Positions 11,944 to 23,166 of a stretch of DNA of 64,000 bases are shown here, in pieces. The notes under the pieces are model-generated. The model worked only from the letters and a program-made list of their open reading frames with translations, did not search any database and was not told where the DNA came from. Source of the DNA: Bubalus kerabau. Taxonomy: Eukaryota > Chordata > Mammalia > Artiodactyla > Bovidae. Location of the stretch: the NCBI RefSeq assembly GCF_029407905.1, contig NC_073634.1:21031501-21095500 (forward strand), written 5' to 3'. The position numbers and the translations under genes were made by a program. How positions within the stretch are numbered: position 1 is the stretch's first letter; every line of letters starts with the position of its first letter.

Positions 11944-12845
11944 TCATGGGGTTCTCACAGCAAGAATACTGGAGTGGTTTGCCATTCCCTTCTCCAGTGG
12001 ATCGTGTTTGGTCAGAACTCTTCTCTATGAACCGTCTTTCTTGGGTTTCCCTGCAAGTCATGGCTCATAGCTTCACTGAGTTACTTATGCCTCTTCACCA
12101 CAGCAAAGCTGTGATCCATGAAGAAATGGCAGAAAGTGAAGAGGAACCTTAATTCCTCTGGATGAGTATGAAAGAGGAAAGTGAAAAAGCTGACTTAAAA
12201 CTCAACATTCAAAAAATTAAGATCATGGCATCAGTCCCATCACTTCATGGCAAATAGAAGGGAAAAAAAGCAGAAACAGTGACAAATTTTATTTTCTTGG
12301 GCTCCAAAATCACTGCTGATGGTGACTGAAGCCTTGAAATTAAAAGATGCTTGCTCCTTGGCAGGAAAGCAATGACCAACCTAGACAGCATATTAAAAAG
12401 CAGAGACATTACTTGCCAACTAAGGTATGTATAGTCAAAGATATAGTCATGTGCAGATGTGAGAGTTGGACCATAAAGAAGGCTGAGCATCAAACAATTC
12501 ATACTTTTGAATTGTGGTGCCAGCAAAGACTCTTGGGAGTTTCTTGAGCTACAAGATCAAACCAGTCAATCCTAAAGAAAATCAACCCTGAATATTCATT
12601 GGAAGGACTGATGCTGAAGCTGAAGTTCCAATACTTTGGACTTCTGATGCAAAGAGCTAACTCATTGAAAAAGACTATGATGCTGGGAAAGATTGAGGGC
12701 AATCGTTGAAGGGAGCGGCAGAGTATGAAATGATTAGATAGCATCACCAACTCAATGGACATGAATATGAACAAACTCTGGAAGCCTGCTGTGCTGCAGT
12801 CCATGGGGTTGCAAAAGAGTCAGACATGATTTAGTGACTGAACAA
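11944..12845 (+). mobile_element. Internally deleted BovB (5' region fused to RT/3' region)
   Basis: 11944-12123 resembles the 5' untranslated part of BovB (TGTTTGGTCAGAACTCTTCT; TCATAGCTTCACTGAGTTAC). From 12124 the sequence jumps to the middle of the reverse transcriptase (ATGGCAGAAAGTGAAGAGGA) and continues to the 3' end (GTCAGACATGATTTAGTGAC). Endonuclease, linker and most of the RT, about 2 kb in a full copy, are missing. It could also be an ART2-like non-autonomous derivative. The post-RT frame is broken at several places. Confidence 0.7.
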
Positions 12846-13725
12846 TAACAACAGAGAACTTGATCTAATTTCTCTGACCCAAAAGAGTTTTATTCCTGAA
12901 CTTTTCATAACGTTATTAGGCTATTCTAAAGAGTGTATTTTTTTTTATTATTCTCTGTTTAACAAGTAAATAGTTTCACTGTTAGGAATGGGATTATGAT
13001 ACATGTTGAGCACAGTAATATTGATCCATTTTCCTATATTCCTAATTAAACATTTTTACTCTCAAGTTTCGGATTCCTTTTCTTCTTTTTAAATTTTTAC
13101 TACAGATGGTTGGTCCACTTTTCAAATATTATCAATAGTTTGATCACTTTTTGAATTTTAATAAGAGAGAGTCAGATTGTCTCAAACCTCACATTTAACC
13201 TTCCTGTCCTCTTTCTCGTTAAAAAATAATAATAAATAAATAATTACCGTTTTCTCAATGTAAGGTAAATTCCCCACAATTACTTTATATTCATGGGCTG
13301 CTATAGACAATACTTTCATATGTGTTCATTCTAAAGTGACATTTGTTTTCTAGGGGGAGAAAAGACAAGCATAATTAATGTAAAAATTAGAATAACTCAT
13401 TTGGGTTCTATAGAAGGAAATGCAGATAAGTTCATTATGCAATACTTAGCATAATGTCTAAGAGGGGATCGGCTATATGCAAGTTGTGAAATGATTTTTG
13501 GAACTCTGAATATAATGCATACTCATTATAGAAAAATTTGGTAAACTAAGGAAAATATAAAGAATAAAACACAGTTTATTCATTCTCCTTCTATGTGAAG
13601 CTAACAACAATTATTAACTTTGAATTGTACATTCCAGATTATGTAGATAGATAACCAGATTTTGCACATACATCTCAGAACTTTTTTTCTTCTCTGTTAA
13701 TTAGATCCTGTAATTATATTTGCCT
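12846..13725. other. No recognised feature
   Basis: AT-rich, with a short (AAT)n-like stretch near 13225. No gene or nameable repeat. Confidence 0.5.
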
Positions 13726-13900
13726 TTGTCAATACAGTTTGTTTTAATATATGATTTTTTGTATTTAAATAATATTTAGCTGTGGGGCAATCACACACTT
13801 TAACTGTTTTCTTCATGCTAAAAATACATGTTTTTATTTCAATTAATTGGCCTAATAAGTAATTCTTGTTATATAATTTCCATATCTAAGTGCCTTTTTT
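13726..13900. repeat. 175-bp direct repeat, left copy
   Basis: Matches 14113-14287 without gaps at 167 of 175 positions; all eight differences are transitions. The two copies bracket a Bov-tA SINE. The sequence itself is not a repeat family that I recognise. Confidence 0.95.
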
Positions 13901-13914
13901 GTTTGTTTGTTTGA

Positions 13915-14112
13915 ACTTCCCTTGTGGCTCAGCTGGTAAAGAATCTGCCTGCAATGTGGGAGACCTAGGTTCAATCCCCGGGTTATGAAGATCCCCTGGA
14001 GAAGGGAAAGGCTACCCACTCCAGTATTCTGGCCTGGAGAATTCCATTGACTGTATAGTCCGTGGAGTCATGAAGAGTTGGACACGACTGAGCGACTTTC
14101 ACTTCACTTCAC
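13915..14112 (+). mobile_element. Bov-tA SINE between two 175-bp repeats
   Basis: Plus-strand Bov-tA with both internal RNA polymerase III elements readable: A box TGGCTCAGCTGG at 13925-13936 and B box GGTTCAATCCC at 13968-13978. The body ends in ACTGAGCGACTTTCACTTCAC. A short (GTTT)3 stretch (13901-13913) separates the left flank from the head. Confidence 0.92.
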
Positions 14113-14287
14113 TTGTCAATACAGTTTGTTTTAATATATGACTTTTTATATTTAAATAATATTTAGCTGTGGGGCAATCATACACTTTAACTGTTTTCCT
14201 CGTGTTAAAAATACATGTTCTTATTTCAATTAATTGGCCTAATAAATAATTCTTGTTATATAATTTCCATATCTAAGTGCCTTTTTT
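14113..14287. repeat. 175-bp direct repeat, right copy
   Basis: Second copy of 13726-13900, starting immediately after the SINE 3' end. Both copies end in the same CTTTTTT run, after which the flanks differ. Confidence 0.95.
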
Positions 14288-14384
14288 CTGATTAACTGTT
14301 GTCTCTCAGTCCTACACATGTTGCCCTGTACTGCTAAGTCCATGGGTCTGAAACTGCAGTTACCAGGATCCTTTAGCTGATGAT

Positions 14385-14608
14385 GCGTGCATGCATGTTA
14401 AGTTGCTGCAGTCTTGTCCGAATCTTTGTGACCCTATGGACTGTAACCTGCTAGGCTCCTCTGTCCATGGATCTCCAGACAAAAATATTGGAGTGGGTGC
14501 CGTGACTTCCTCCAGGGAATCTTCCTGACCCGGGGATGGAACCTGTGCCTTTCAGGTCTTTTGCATTGACAGGTGTGTTCTTTACCACTGAGCCAGAGGG
14601 GAAGCCCT
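14385..14608 (-). mobile_element. Bov-tA SINE
   Basis: Minus-strand Bov-tA. The head is at the right end (TTTACCACTGAGCCAGAGGG) and the 3' end at the left near GTTAAGTTGCTGCAGTCTTG. Diverged; no clear flanking duplication. Confidence 0.9.
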
Positions 14609-15899
14609 TAGCCAAAGATTTGCTGTTATATTCTGTCAATAAAAAAGGCTGGTGGGAAATCTTAAGATAAAGGAAAAGAGAAACTTCATAATTCTATTTC
14701 CTACAGTGTGGCAGTTGCTGGCTATTGCTGAAAATTGTCCTAGTGATAAGAAGAGTAATAATTTTTTCAGTGGCTATGGCCTTGGACAAAGAAGAATCTC
14801 TTTAGTAAATACAGACCCAGCTGTGACAGTACCTCCAACAACACAGCAGCAGGTGCGGACTAATATCCAGGGACTTGCTTACGTGCCTATGTCGAGATCT
14901 CACCCCTTCTTTCTTTTGCTTTTCGTCTCCCTCTGTGTTCTTTTCTGCACTTTGTCCTTACTAACACTTTTGTAACTATTAATATTATACTATATTAAAT
15001 TCTCTCGATTTCAAACACATTAATTTCCCTTTTCTTGATTGGAGTCATAAAAATCTGTTTTCTTAGGAAAGATTCATAGAAGTGAAATTCATAATTCAAA
15101 GGGTATAAAATTTAATGTGTTTTGAGGTTAAGACTTTCTAAAATTTTGTAACTTCTAGATCTAGATCCATACACAATGTAAAGCATGAACGTGCATAGGA
15201 GGAAATAAATATAAAGAAACAAAGACACATATATGGCAGAAAAAAAAAAAACACTTCTCTTTTTCTTTCAGTCTTCACTATCCAGCATGATATTCAGAAA
15301 AAGTAACTTCTCAGCATATTTTTGAATGAATGAATTCATAAATGCATGGCATCATTTAGTATACAAGAAATTACTGATAAGAGATGAAATAGTTCCCCAC
15401 AATCACAAAGAAAATTTTTTATAAATAAATAGTTTGCTGTAATTGTCATGTGTTGAAAGAGTATATTAATATTACTGTGGTTTGATTGTATGCATTCAAA
15501 AGATAGGCACAGTTAAGAAAATGACTGTTATTTTGCATCATGCAAGATCATCCAACACTGGCCTCTGAAAATAAAGCTTCTAAATGGAAAATTCATAGAA
15601 TACACAATTATGAAAAAATGTAAAGTTGACAGGAGAGACTTTAAACAAATACTATGTAAGTATAGAGAATTTATTCATCTACATAAAAGCTATAACTTAT
15701 AAATATATAACAATTTATATAAAATGTACTACATGTGGCCTAGGAGCATATTGGAGCATTTAAATAATCACCATTTATTAAACAATGTTCAATGCTACCT
15801 GTAATGAAAAAATGAAATACACACCATAAAAAATGACAAAGGAGACATAGTACAAAAGTTACTGTTTAGCTACATGATGAAGACAAATTAGGAGATACA
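14609..15899. other. No recognised gene; one orphan open frame
   Basis: Contains an open frame at 14652-14975 (107 codons, hydrophobic C-terminus) with no domain that I recognise, no splice or promoter context and an AT-rich background; I treat it as chance. An A run lies at 15239-15252. Nothing else is assignable. Confidence 0.45.
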
Positions 15900-15972
15900 A
15901 ACGTAGAGAAAAGATATGTGGATACAGGGTGGGAGAAAGGATGGTAGGATGAATTGAGAGAGTAGAATTGAC
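15900..15972 (+). mobile_element. Old L1 3' UTR, left part
   Basis: Short diverged L1 3' UTR segment (GAGAAAAGATATGTGGATAC; GGATGAATTGAGAGAGTAG) interrupted by a Bov-A2 at 15984. The left boundary is approximate. Confidence 0.65.
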
Positions 15973-15983
15973 ATGTATACACT

Positions 15984-16256
15984 GCTGCTGCTGCTAAGTC
16001 ACTTCAGTCGTGTCCGACTCTGTATGACCCCATAGACGGCAGCCCACCAGGCTCCCCCGTCCCTGGGATTCTCCAGGCCAGAACACTGGAGTGGGTTGCC
16101 ATTTCCTTCTCCAATGCATGAAAGTGAAAAGTGAAAGTGAAGTCGCTCAGTCATGTCTGACTCATAGCGACCCCATGGACTGCAGCCTTCCAGGCTCCTC
16201 CATCCATGGGATTTTTCAGGCAACAGTACTGGAGTAGGGTGCCATTGCCTTCTCCT
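15984..16256 (-). mobile_element. Bov-A2 SINE inside old L1
   Basis: Minus-strand Bov-A2: (GCT)n at the left, two Bov-A units, right end GCCATTGCCTTCTCC. Flanked by a perfect 11-bp duplication ATGTATACACT (15973-15983 and 16257-16267) lying in the L1 3' UTR. Confidence 0.94.
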
Positions 16257-16267
16257 ATGTATACACT

Positions 16268-16495
16268 ACCATATGTAAAATAGATAGCTGGTGGGAATCT
16301 TCTGTATACCACAGGGAGCTCAGTTCCATGCTCTGTGATGGCCTAGAGGGGTGGGATGGGGTATGTGGGAGGCAGGCTCAAGAGAGAGGGGATATATGTA
16401 TACATACAGCTGATTCACGTTGTTGTACAGCAGAAACTAACAAATATTGTAAAGCAATTGTATTCTAATTAAAATAATTAAAATTTAAAAAACAA
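16268..16495 (+). mobile_element. Old L1 3' UTR, right part
   Basis: L1 3' end resuming after the SINE: GGGAGCTCAGTTCCATGCTC, CTGATTCACGTTGTTGTACA, then TTGTAAAGCAATTGTATTC and an A-rich tail. It shows the intact order of the L1 tail, which reveals the foreign insert in the related copy at 9086. Confidence 0.85.
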
Positions 16496-17140
16496 CTTAG
16501 TATATAACTTGGTATAATACATATTACCTGATGATCAACAGCTTATTTTGAAAAGATAGTGAAAGAATATCATTGTCTCTCTGAAGCAGAAATAATCACA
16601 AGAAACTGACATTAACTGGAAATCCTGAGGAACAAGATTTTGGGGTACAAATACATAAAATGTTTTATTCCATATATAACTAGAAAAATTTGACTTTTTT
16701 ATTGTCAAGATCTTCTTCACTCATAGATTAAAGATAAAAAGGATATAGAATAGTTTAATTTTTGAACTTGTGACTGTTTAATATTGTTCTTCTATGGAAG
16801 TAACCATGCTATTAGACAAAGAAACATAAACTATTAAGCCTGAGCATTTGTGAACACAGGGAAGGACTGACATGAAATAAAACAACAAAATTATGCTGAC
16901 AAGCATCAAATCATGAAATCATTTTGGGGGCTTTATGATAAATAATACACAAATCTTGTGATTGACAGAAATTAAGATTGCTTTCTATCAGGCTGACCTA
17001 GAATACCTGGATCAGCTGCTGGAAAAGAACTAGGAATTAAAACCTATCTAGCTGCTCTGATGTTCTGTGTAGATGCTTAGATTTTCATAACTTTTCCACA
17101 AGACACTGACAACTACTAGAATCTAACAGGAGTCTGAAAG
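16496..17140. other. No recognised feature
   Basis: AT-rich, no repeat or gene that I can support. Confidence 0.5.
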
Positions 17141-17272
17141 AAGTTCTTCTCAAATTTTAGTGTGCTTATCAAATTATCTAGGATGCCCCATATCAAAGCC
17201 TCAGCAACAGGGATTCTGATTTAGCAATTCATGAAGAGGGTACAGAAATCTGTGTTAACAAACACTCCAGCT
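17141..17272 (+). mobile_element. MER5A-like hAT-Charlie DNA transposon remnant
   Basis: Similar to the non-autonomous MER5A element: TTCTCAAATTTTAGTGTGC at the start, GGGATTCTGATTTAGCAAT in the middle, and AAATCTGTGTTAACAAACAC toward the end. The right terminal inverted repeat is lost. Old and inactive. Confidence 0.65.
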
Positions 17273-19007
17273 TTGTTAGATGGGGAATCCAGAGAAATCT
17301 TAGAGAAATTACATGTGACATTTATCAGACCTCCAAGTCTTCCTGTCTTCTTTTGTCACTATTAGGATGTCAAGGAATGTGAGGGCTCCATACTACCTGA
17401 GCATTTAGTTGTATTAGGTGCAGAGGATAATGTGAGATTAACTCTGCTTCTGTTCTTATCAACAAAGACCTCAATTGCAAGTCTAAATGATCACCAGAAG
17501 GAAAAACAGCTTCCTTCATTCCTCCTGATACATGAGGCAATATTCTCTCATGAGAAAAAGTATTGGACTTAAACAAGGAGGACCAGAGGCACTGGTTGAA
17601 AATTCAACCTAAAAGAGAATTTCCATAAGCAAGACAATTCCATGACTCAGCTTCTAGGTGTGAGGAAAGAAATTCATGCACACAAAATGTGCTCTGAAAG
17701 TATGCACAATATACTAATAGGAAATTGACAGAGTAGTGTCAAAAGTTGATGGAACAGACCTCTCCGGAGCTTCCTCCTCATACTAAGATGTATGCTCCAC
17801 AGCTAACAGGACTTCTAAGACTGAGTTCAGGACTGGAAAATTTCTGACCCCTTCTAAAGGCTGTGCAACCAGTCACAGGGTATCTTGGTAAGAAGAAAAG
17901 AAATATACCCTAATCTTATTGGATAAAGAAAGCTCTAGTATTTATAAGCCATTAAGCCTTCATCACAACTCTGCCTGAAGGGGATAATAGAGCTGTTTTC
18001 CAGTCAACAGTACTTTTATATCATCTCTTCAATTTTGGAGTTATAAGCAGTTCAAGTTATTTTTTCTTAATATCTCTTTATGCTATTATGATGTAGTTAT
18101 CATGCAAATTGGGAATTAGGTGCCAGGGTATGAAAATGCTATATATGTGCACATAAAAGTGTTGCCTTATAGCAGAAAGAAAAAACAATTTCCACAAGTG
18201 TGCTGACAAATGAAAATTTTACAGAAGACATCTCTCAGAAGTCATCTGCTTTTAAGTTTACTATATGAAGAAAATAGACCATGTGCTCCTGAAGAAAAGA
18301 ATTGCAACAATGAAAACAGTCAAAGAACAAAAATCTAGTCCTTATTCTTAGTCCAATTCACAGGCCAGTGCATATTCTCCAGGTTCTCTATCCTATGTGC
18401 AAAAAGAAGACAACCTAAAGTATTTTGACCAGAAATGTTATATTATTCTCCAGTAAGGCACTCTTCCTTAAGCCAATTAAAGAAAGTCATTTGATAACTA
18501 AATATCTAAATAGTATTCAAGGCTTTGCAAAATATGAATGCATGCAGACCCTTGAGTTTGTAGGAGTATGCTAATGACCGACACTTCCAGTCTGAAATAG
18601 CTCAGCAATCTTTCCATCTATGTGATTTCAAACAGCTTCTCATTTTTTTTATCTCATAGCTAACAGCTTTGGTTTATCTAGATGTAATTATTACTAACTC
18701 TAGAAAATTTTCTATAAAATTTCTAAAACTAAAACCAGACATATAATTTATAATGCATATTTAATTGCTGTTTGGAAGAAATAGAACAGCTTCAGTGCAA
18801 TTTTATGTCTCTATCATAATCACTAAGGAAGCCCAGTAATAACACTTTGTAGTAAAAATCTGCATAAATCATTTTCAATGCTCCATGTTTACTTTGTCAC
18901 ACCTATAATTCATTTTTTCTGATATAACATGTTAAGTGAAAACTTCATTTGTTCAGACTTTTATTAAAATAAACATTTACTGAGAACCAACTCTCTTTTG
19001 GATATTG
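17273..19007. other. No recognised feature
   Basis: About 1.7 kb of AT-rich, apparently single-copy sequence. No open frame with recognisable homology. Weak MIR-like resemblance near 18615-18660 is not strong enough to call. Confidence 0.45.
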
Positions 19008-19215
19008 TGCAGTGGTAAAAAAAAAAATGCCTGCGCATTTCAGAAGACACAAGAGATACAGGTTTGATCCCTGGGTCAGGAGGATACCCTGGAGTAGGAA
19101 AACGCAACCACTCCAGTCTCCTTGCCTGGAAAATTCCATAGACAGAGGAGCCTGGCAGGCTACAGTCCATGGGGTTACAAAGAGTTGGACATGACTGAGT
19201 GAGCACAGGACACAC
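19008..19215 (+). mobile_element. Bov-tA SINE
   Basis: Plus-strand Bov-tA with a degraded head (TGCAGTGGTAAAAAAAAAAA, where an A run has replaced part of the A-box region). The B box is recognisable as GGTTTGATCCC, followed by the body and the 3' part GTTGGACATGACTGAGTGAG. Confidence 0.85.
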
Positions 19216-19682
19216 AACTCCTTTCGGGGCATTATATTTAAAAATATCATTGTAAAGTGTTGCTTCAAGGTTCTATCTCCTTTTTGGACTTCCTTACCAC
19301 TCTAAAGAATCACACAGGCTGTAGAGAGAATCAATTTCCACTTGCTCAGCACAACATTTTCTTCAATGCAGTAATTGCAACAGCTGAATAAAATTAGTGC
19401 AGCAGTGTACATAGATCACTACATGATTTATTAATTTATCTGACCTTATCAGAGTAAGTATTAGAAGCACTGGCTTTAGAGAACTTCAAACTTTCAAATA
19501 AATATAATCATGCCAACAAAGAAGGACTGTTTTCCAGTAAACTATCCACTTACAAACTATGGCTTAATTTTATTCCTATTTACTTTACCCAGTGTTCTGT
19601 ATTACAGTCTCTTAAAAAAAGGTACACCAATCCTGTAATCAGGCTGCTCCATAACCAATTAAAGTTTGTAATGTTGTTGTAG
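19216..19682. other. No recognised feature
   Basis: AT-rich, nothing assignable. Confidence 0.5.
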
Positions 19683-20069
19683 AACTAAAACCCAAAAAAG
19701 ATGTTCTTTTCATTATAGGGGACTAGAATGAAGAAGTACGAAGTCAAGAAACACCTGGAGTAACAGGCAAATTTGGCCTTGGAATACGGAATGAAGCACG
19801 GCAAAGCCTAATAGAGTTTTGCCAAGAAAATACACTGGTCATAGCAAACACCCTCTTCCAACAACACAAGAGAAGACTCTACACATGGACAACACCAGCT
19901 GGTCAACACTGAAATCATATGGATTATATTCTTTGCAGCCAAAGATGGAGAAGCTCTATACAGTCAGCAAAAACAATATTGGGAGCTGACTGTGGCTCAG
20001 ATCATGAACGCCTTATTGCCAAATTCAGACTTAAATTGAAGAAAGTAGGGAAAACCACTAGACCATTAA
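19683..20069 (+). mobile_element. BovB LINE, endonuclease part (left piece of a split copy)
   Basis: Encodes the C-terminal half of the BovB apurinic-type endonuclease. The reading GD-N-K (from GGGGACTAGAATGAAGAAGT; the usual tryptophan codon TGG is a TAG stop here), then IEFCQENTLVIANTL and HKRRLYTW, and SDHERLIAKF (the usual SDH catalytic motif) can be followed. The copy is 5'-truncated and is interrupted at 20070 by an inverted BovB; it resumes at 21478. Confidence 0.88.
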
Positions 20070-21477
20070 GATTAGATCAGTCGCTCAGTCATGTCTGACT
20101 CTTTGTGACCCCATGAATCGCAGCACGCCAGGCATCCCTGTCCATCACCAACTCCCAGAGTTCACTCAGACTCATGTCCATAGAGTGAGTGATGCCATCC
20201 AGCCATCTAATCCTCTGTCGTCCCCTTCTCCTCTTGCCCTCAGTCCCTCCCAGCATCAGAGTCTTTTCCAATGAGTCAACTCTTCGCACGAGGTGGCCAA
20301 AGTACTGGAGTTTCAGCTTTAGCATCATTCCTTCCAAAGAAATCCCAGGGCTGATCTCCTTCAGAATGGACTAGTTGGATCTCCTTGCAGTTCAAGGGAC
20401 TCTCAAGAGTCTTCTCCAATACCACAGTTCAAAAGCATCAATTCTTCGGCGCTCAGCCTTCTTCACAGTCCAACTCTCACATCCATACATGACCACAGGA
20501 AAAACCATAGCCTTGACTAGAGGAACCTTTGTTGGCAAAGTAATGTCTCTGCTTTTGAATATGCTGTCTAGGTTGGTCATAACTTTCCTTCCAAGGAGTA
20601 AGCGTCTTTTAATTTCATGGCTGCAGTCACCATCTGCAGTGATTTTGGAGCCCAAAAAAATAAAGTCTGACACTGTTTCCACTGTTTCCCATCTATTTCC
20701 CATGAAGTGATTGGGCAGGATGCCATGATCTTTGTTTTCGGAATGCTGAGCTTTAAGCCAACTTTTTCACTCTCCACTTTCACTTTCATCAAGAGGCTTT
20801 TGAGTTCCTCTTCACTTTCTGCCATAAGCGTGGTGTCATCTGCATATCTGAGGTTATTGATATTTCTCCTGGCAATCTTGATTCCAGCTTGTGTTTCTTC
20901 CAGTCCAGCGTTTCTCATGATGTACTCTGCATATAAGTTAAATAAGCAGGGTGACAATATACAGCTTTGACGTACTCCTTTTCCTATTTGGAACCAGTCT
21001 GTTGTTCCAGGTCCAGTTCTAACTGTTGCTTCCTGACCTGCATACAGATTTCTCAAGAGGCAGATCAGGTGGTCTGGTATTCCCATCTCTTTCAGAATTT
21101 TCCACAGTTTATTGTGATCCACAAAGTCAAAGGCTTTGGCATAGTCAATAAAGCAGAAATAGATGTTTTTTCTGGAACTCTCTTGCTTTTTCCATGATCC
21201 AGCAGATGTTGGCAATTTGATCTCTGGTTCCTCTGCCTTTTCTAAACCAGCTTGAACAAAAGGAAGTTCACGGTTGACATATTGCTGAAACCTGGATTGG
21301 AGAATTTTAAGCATTACTTTACTAGCGTGTGAGATGAGTGCAATTGTGCAGTAGTTTGAGCATTCTTTGGCATTGCCTTTCTTTGGGATTGGAATGAAAA
21401 CTGACCTTTTCCAGTCTTGTGGCCACTGCTGAGTTTTCCAAATTTGCTGGCCTATTGAGTGCAGCACTTTCACAGCA
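20070..21477 (-). mobile_element. BovB LINE nested in BovB, opposite strand
   Basis: A 1.4-kb BovB 3' part running right to left: 5' truncation at 21477 (start of the VLHSI-QQIWKTQQWPQDWK block), tail at the left near TCAGTCGCTCAGTC. Possible target duplication AGACCATTAAG / AGACCACTCAG (9 of 11 positions) on either side. Together with the same region of the outer copy (22145-23525) it forms a large inverted repeat. Confidence 0.9.
20577..21473 (-). pseudogene. BovB reverse transcriptase fragment, 298-codon frame
   Basis: The longest open frame in the window. RT motifs in order: FIPIPKK at 26-32, FIDYAKAFDFVDH at 108-120, GKGVRQSCILSP at 164-175, and YADD at 210-213. The motif normally reads RQGC, so G170 is serine here. 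Residues about 77-101 are out of frame (LEKAEEPEIKLPTSAG replaces the RKGRGTRDQIANI-type segment), restored by a compensating shift, and the frame is lost again after about 255 (IDGKQWKQCQ). The endonuclease is missing. Inactive. Confidence 0.85.
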
Positions 21478-21632
21478 AGACCACTCAGGTATGACCTAAA
21501 TCAAATCCCTATGATTATACAGTGGAAGTGAGAAATAGATTTAAGGGACTAAATCTGATAGATAGAGTGCCTAATTAACTATGGACAGAGGTTCATGACA
21601 TTGTACAAGAGACAGAGATCAAGATCATCCCC

Positions 21633-22100
21633 ATGGAAAAGAAATGCAAAAAAGGGAAAAGACTGTCTGAGGAGGCCTTACAAATAGCTGTGAAAAGAAG
21701 AGAAGTGAAAAGCAAAAGAGAAAAGGAAAGATATAAGCATCTGAATGCAGAGTTCCAAAGAATGGCAAGGAGAGATAAGAAAGCCTTCCTCAGTGATCAA
21801 TGCAAAGAAATAGAGGAAGACAACAGAATGGGAAAGACTAGAGATCTCTTCAAGAAAATCAGAGATACCAGGGGAACATTTCATGCAAAGATGGGCTCAA
21901 TAAAGGACAGAAATGGTATGGACCTAACAGAAGCAGAAGATATTAAGAAGAGATGGCAAGAATACACAGAAGAACTGTACAAAAAAGATCTTCACAACCC
22001 ATATAATCATGATGGTGTGATCACTGACCTAGAGCCAGGCATCCTGGAATGTGAAGTCAAGTGGGCCTTAGAAAGCATCATGATGAACAAAGCTAGGTAG
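21633..22100 (+). pseudogene. BovB ORF2 linker segment
   Basis: A 155-codon frame of the basic region between endonuclease and RT. Recognisable blocks are LSEEALQIA, NAEFQRMARRDKKAFL, MGKTRDLFKKIRDTRG, KDRNGMDLTEAEDI and EYTEELYKK. It stops at NKAR where the family continues with SGGDGIP, owing to a point change and small indel near 22097. Confidence 0.85.
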
Positions 22101-22473
22101 GTGATGGAATTCCAGTTGAGCTATTTCAAATCCTGGAAGATGATGCTGTGAAAGTGCTGCACTCAATATGCCAGCAAATTTGGAAAACCCAGCAGTGGCC
22201 ACAGGACTGGAAAAGATCAGTTTTCATTCCAATCCCAAAGAAAGGCAATGCCAAAGAATGCTCAAACTACCGCACAATTGCACTCATCTCATATGCTAGT
22301 AAAGTAATGCTCAAAATTCTCCAAGCCAGGCTTCAGCAATATGTCAACCGTGAACTTCCAGATGTTCAAGCTGATTTTAGAAAAAGCAGAGGAACCAGAG
22401 ATCAAGTTGCCAACATCTGCTGGATCATCAAAAAATTCAAGAGAGTTCCAGAAAAGCATCTATTTCTGCTTTA

Positions 22474-23166
22474 TTGACTATGCCAAAGCCTTTGACTTTG
22501 TGGATCACAATAAACTGGAAAATTCGGAAAGAAATGGGAATACCAGACCACCTGACCTGCCTCTTAAGAAACCTATATTCAGGTCAGGAAGCAACAGTTA
22601 GAACTGGACATGGAACAACAGACTGGTTCCAAATGGGAAAAGGAGTATGTCAAGGATGTATATTGTCACCCTGCTTATTTAACTTATATGCAGAAAACAT
22701 CATGAGAAATGCTGGGCTGGAAGAAGCACAAGCTGGAATCAAGATTGCTGGGAGAAATATCAGTAACCTCAGATATGCAGATGACACCACGCTTATAGCA
22801 GAAAGTGAAGAGGAACTCAAAAGCCTCTTGATGAAAGTGAAAGTGGAGAGTGAAAAAGTTGGCTTAAAGCTCAACATTCAGAAAACGAAGATCATGGCAT
22901 CCGGCCCCATCACTTCATGGGAAATAGATGGGGAAACAGTGTCAGACTTTGTTTTTTGGGGCTCCAAAATCACTGCAGATGGTGGTTGCAACCATGAAAT
23001 TAAAAGACGCTTACTCCTTGGAAGGAAAGTTATGACCAAACTAGATAGCATATTCAAAAGCAGAGACATTACTTTGTCAAAAAGGGTCTGTCTAGTCAAG
23101 GCTATGGTTTTTCCAGTGGTCATGTATGGATGTGAGAGTTGGACTGTGAAGAAAGCTGAGCACTGA
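22474..23166 (+). pseudogene. BovB reverse transcriptase fragment, 230-codon frame
   Basis: The RT palm is preserved: GKGVCQGCILSPCLFNLY at about 55-72 and YADD at 101-104. The conserved post-RT blocks are KITADGGCNHEIKRRLLLG, KSRDITLSKRV and MVFPVVMYGCESW. It ends at a premature stop, AEH-stop, where related copies read AEHRRID. The first 18 residues are out of frame (TLWITINWKIRK), and upstream RT sequence lies in the frame at 22148-22477. Confidence 0.88.

Noticed and set aside
13915..13990. tRNA-like sequence with A and B boxes (and the same in other SINE heads)
   Set aside because: These are tRNA-derived heads of Bov-tA SINEs joined to a BovB-like body, not tRNA genes.
14652..14975. 107-codon open frame with hydrophobic C-terminus
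   Set aside because: No recognisable domain, no promoter or splice context, and no similarity that I recall. Frames of this length arise by chance in 64 kb, so I do not call a gene.
20577..21473. 298-codon frame as an intact reverse transcriptase gene
   Set aside because: It has two compensating frameshifts, an altered RQGC motif, a lost end and no endonuclease, so it is a dead BovB fragment.
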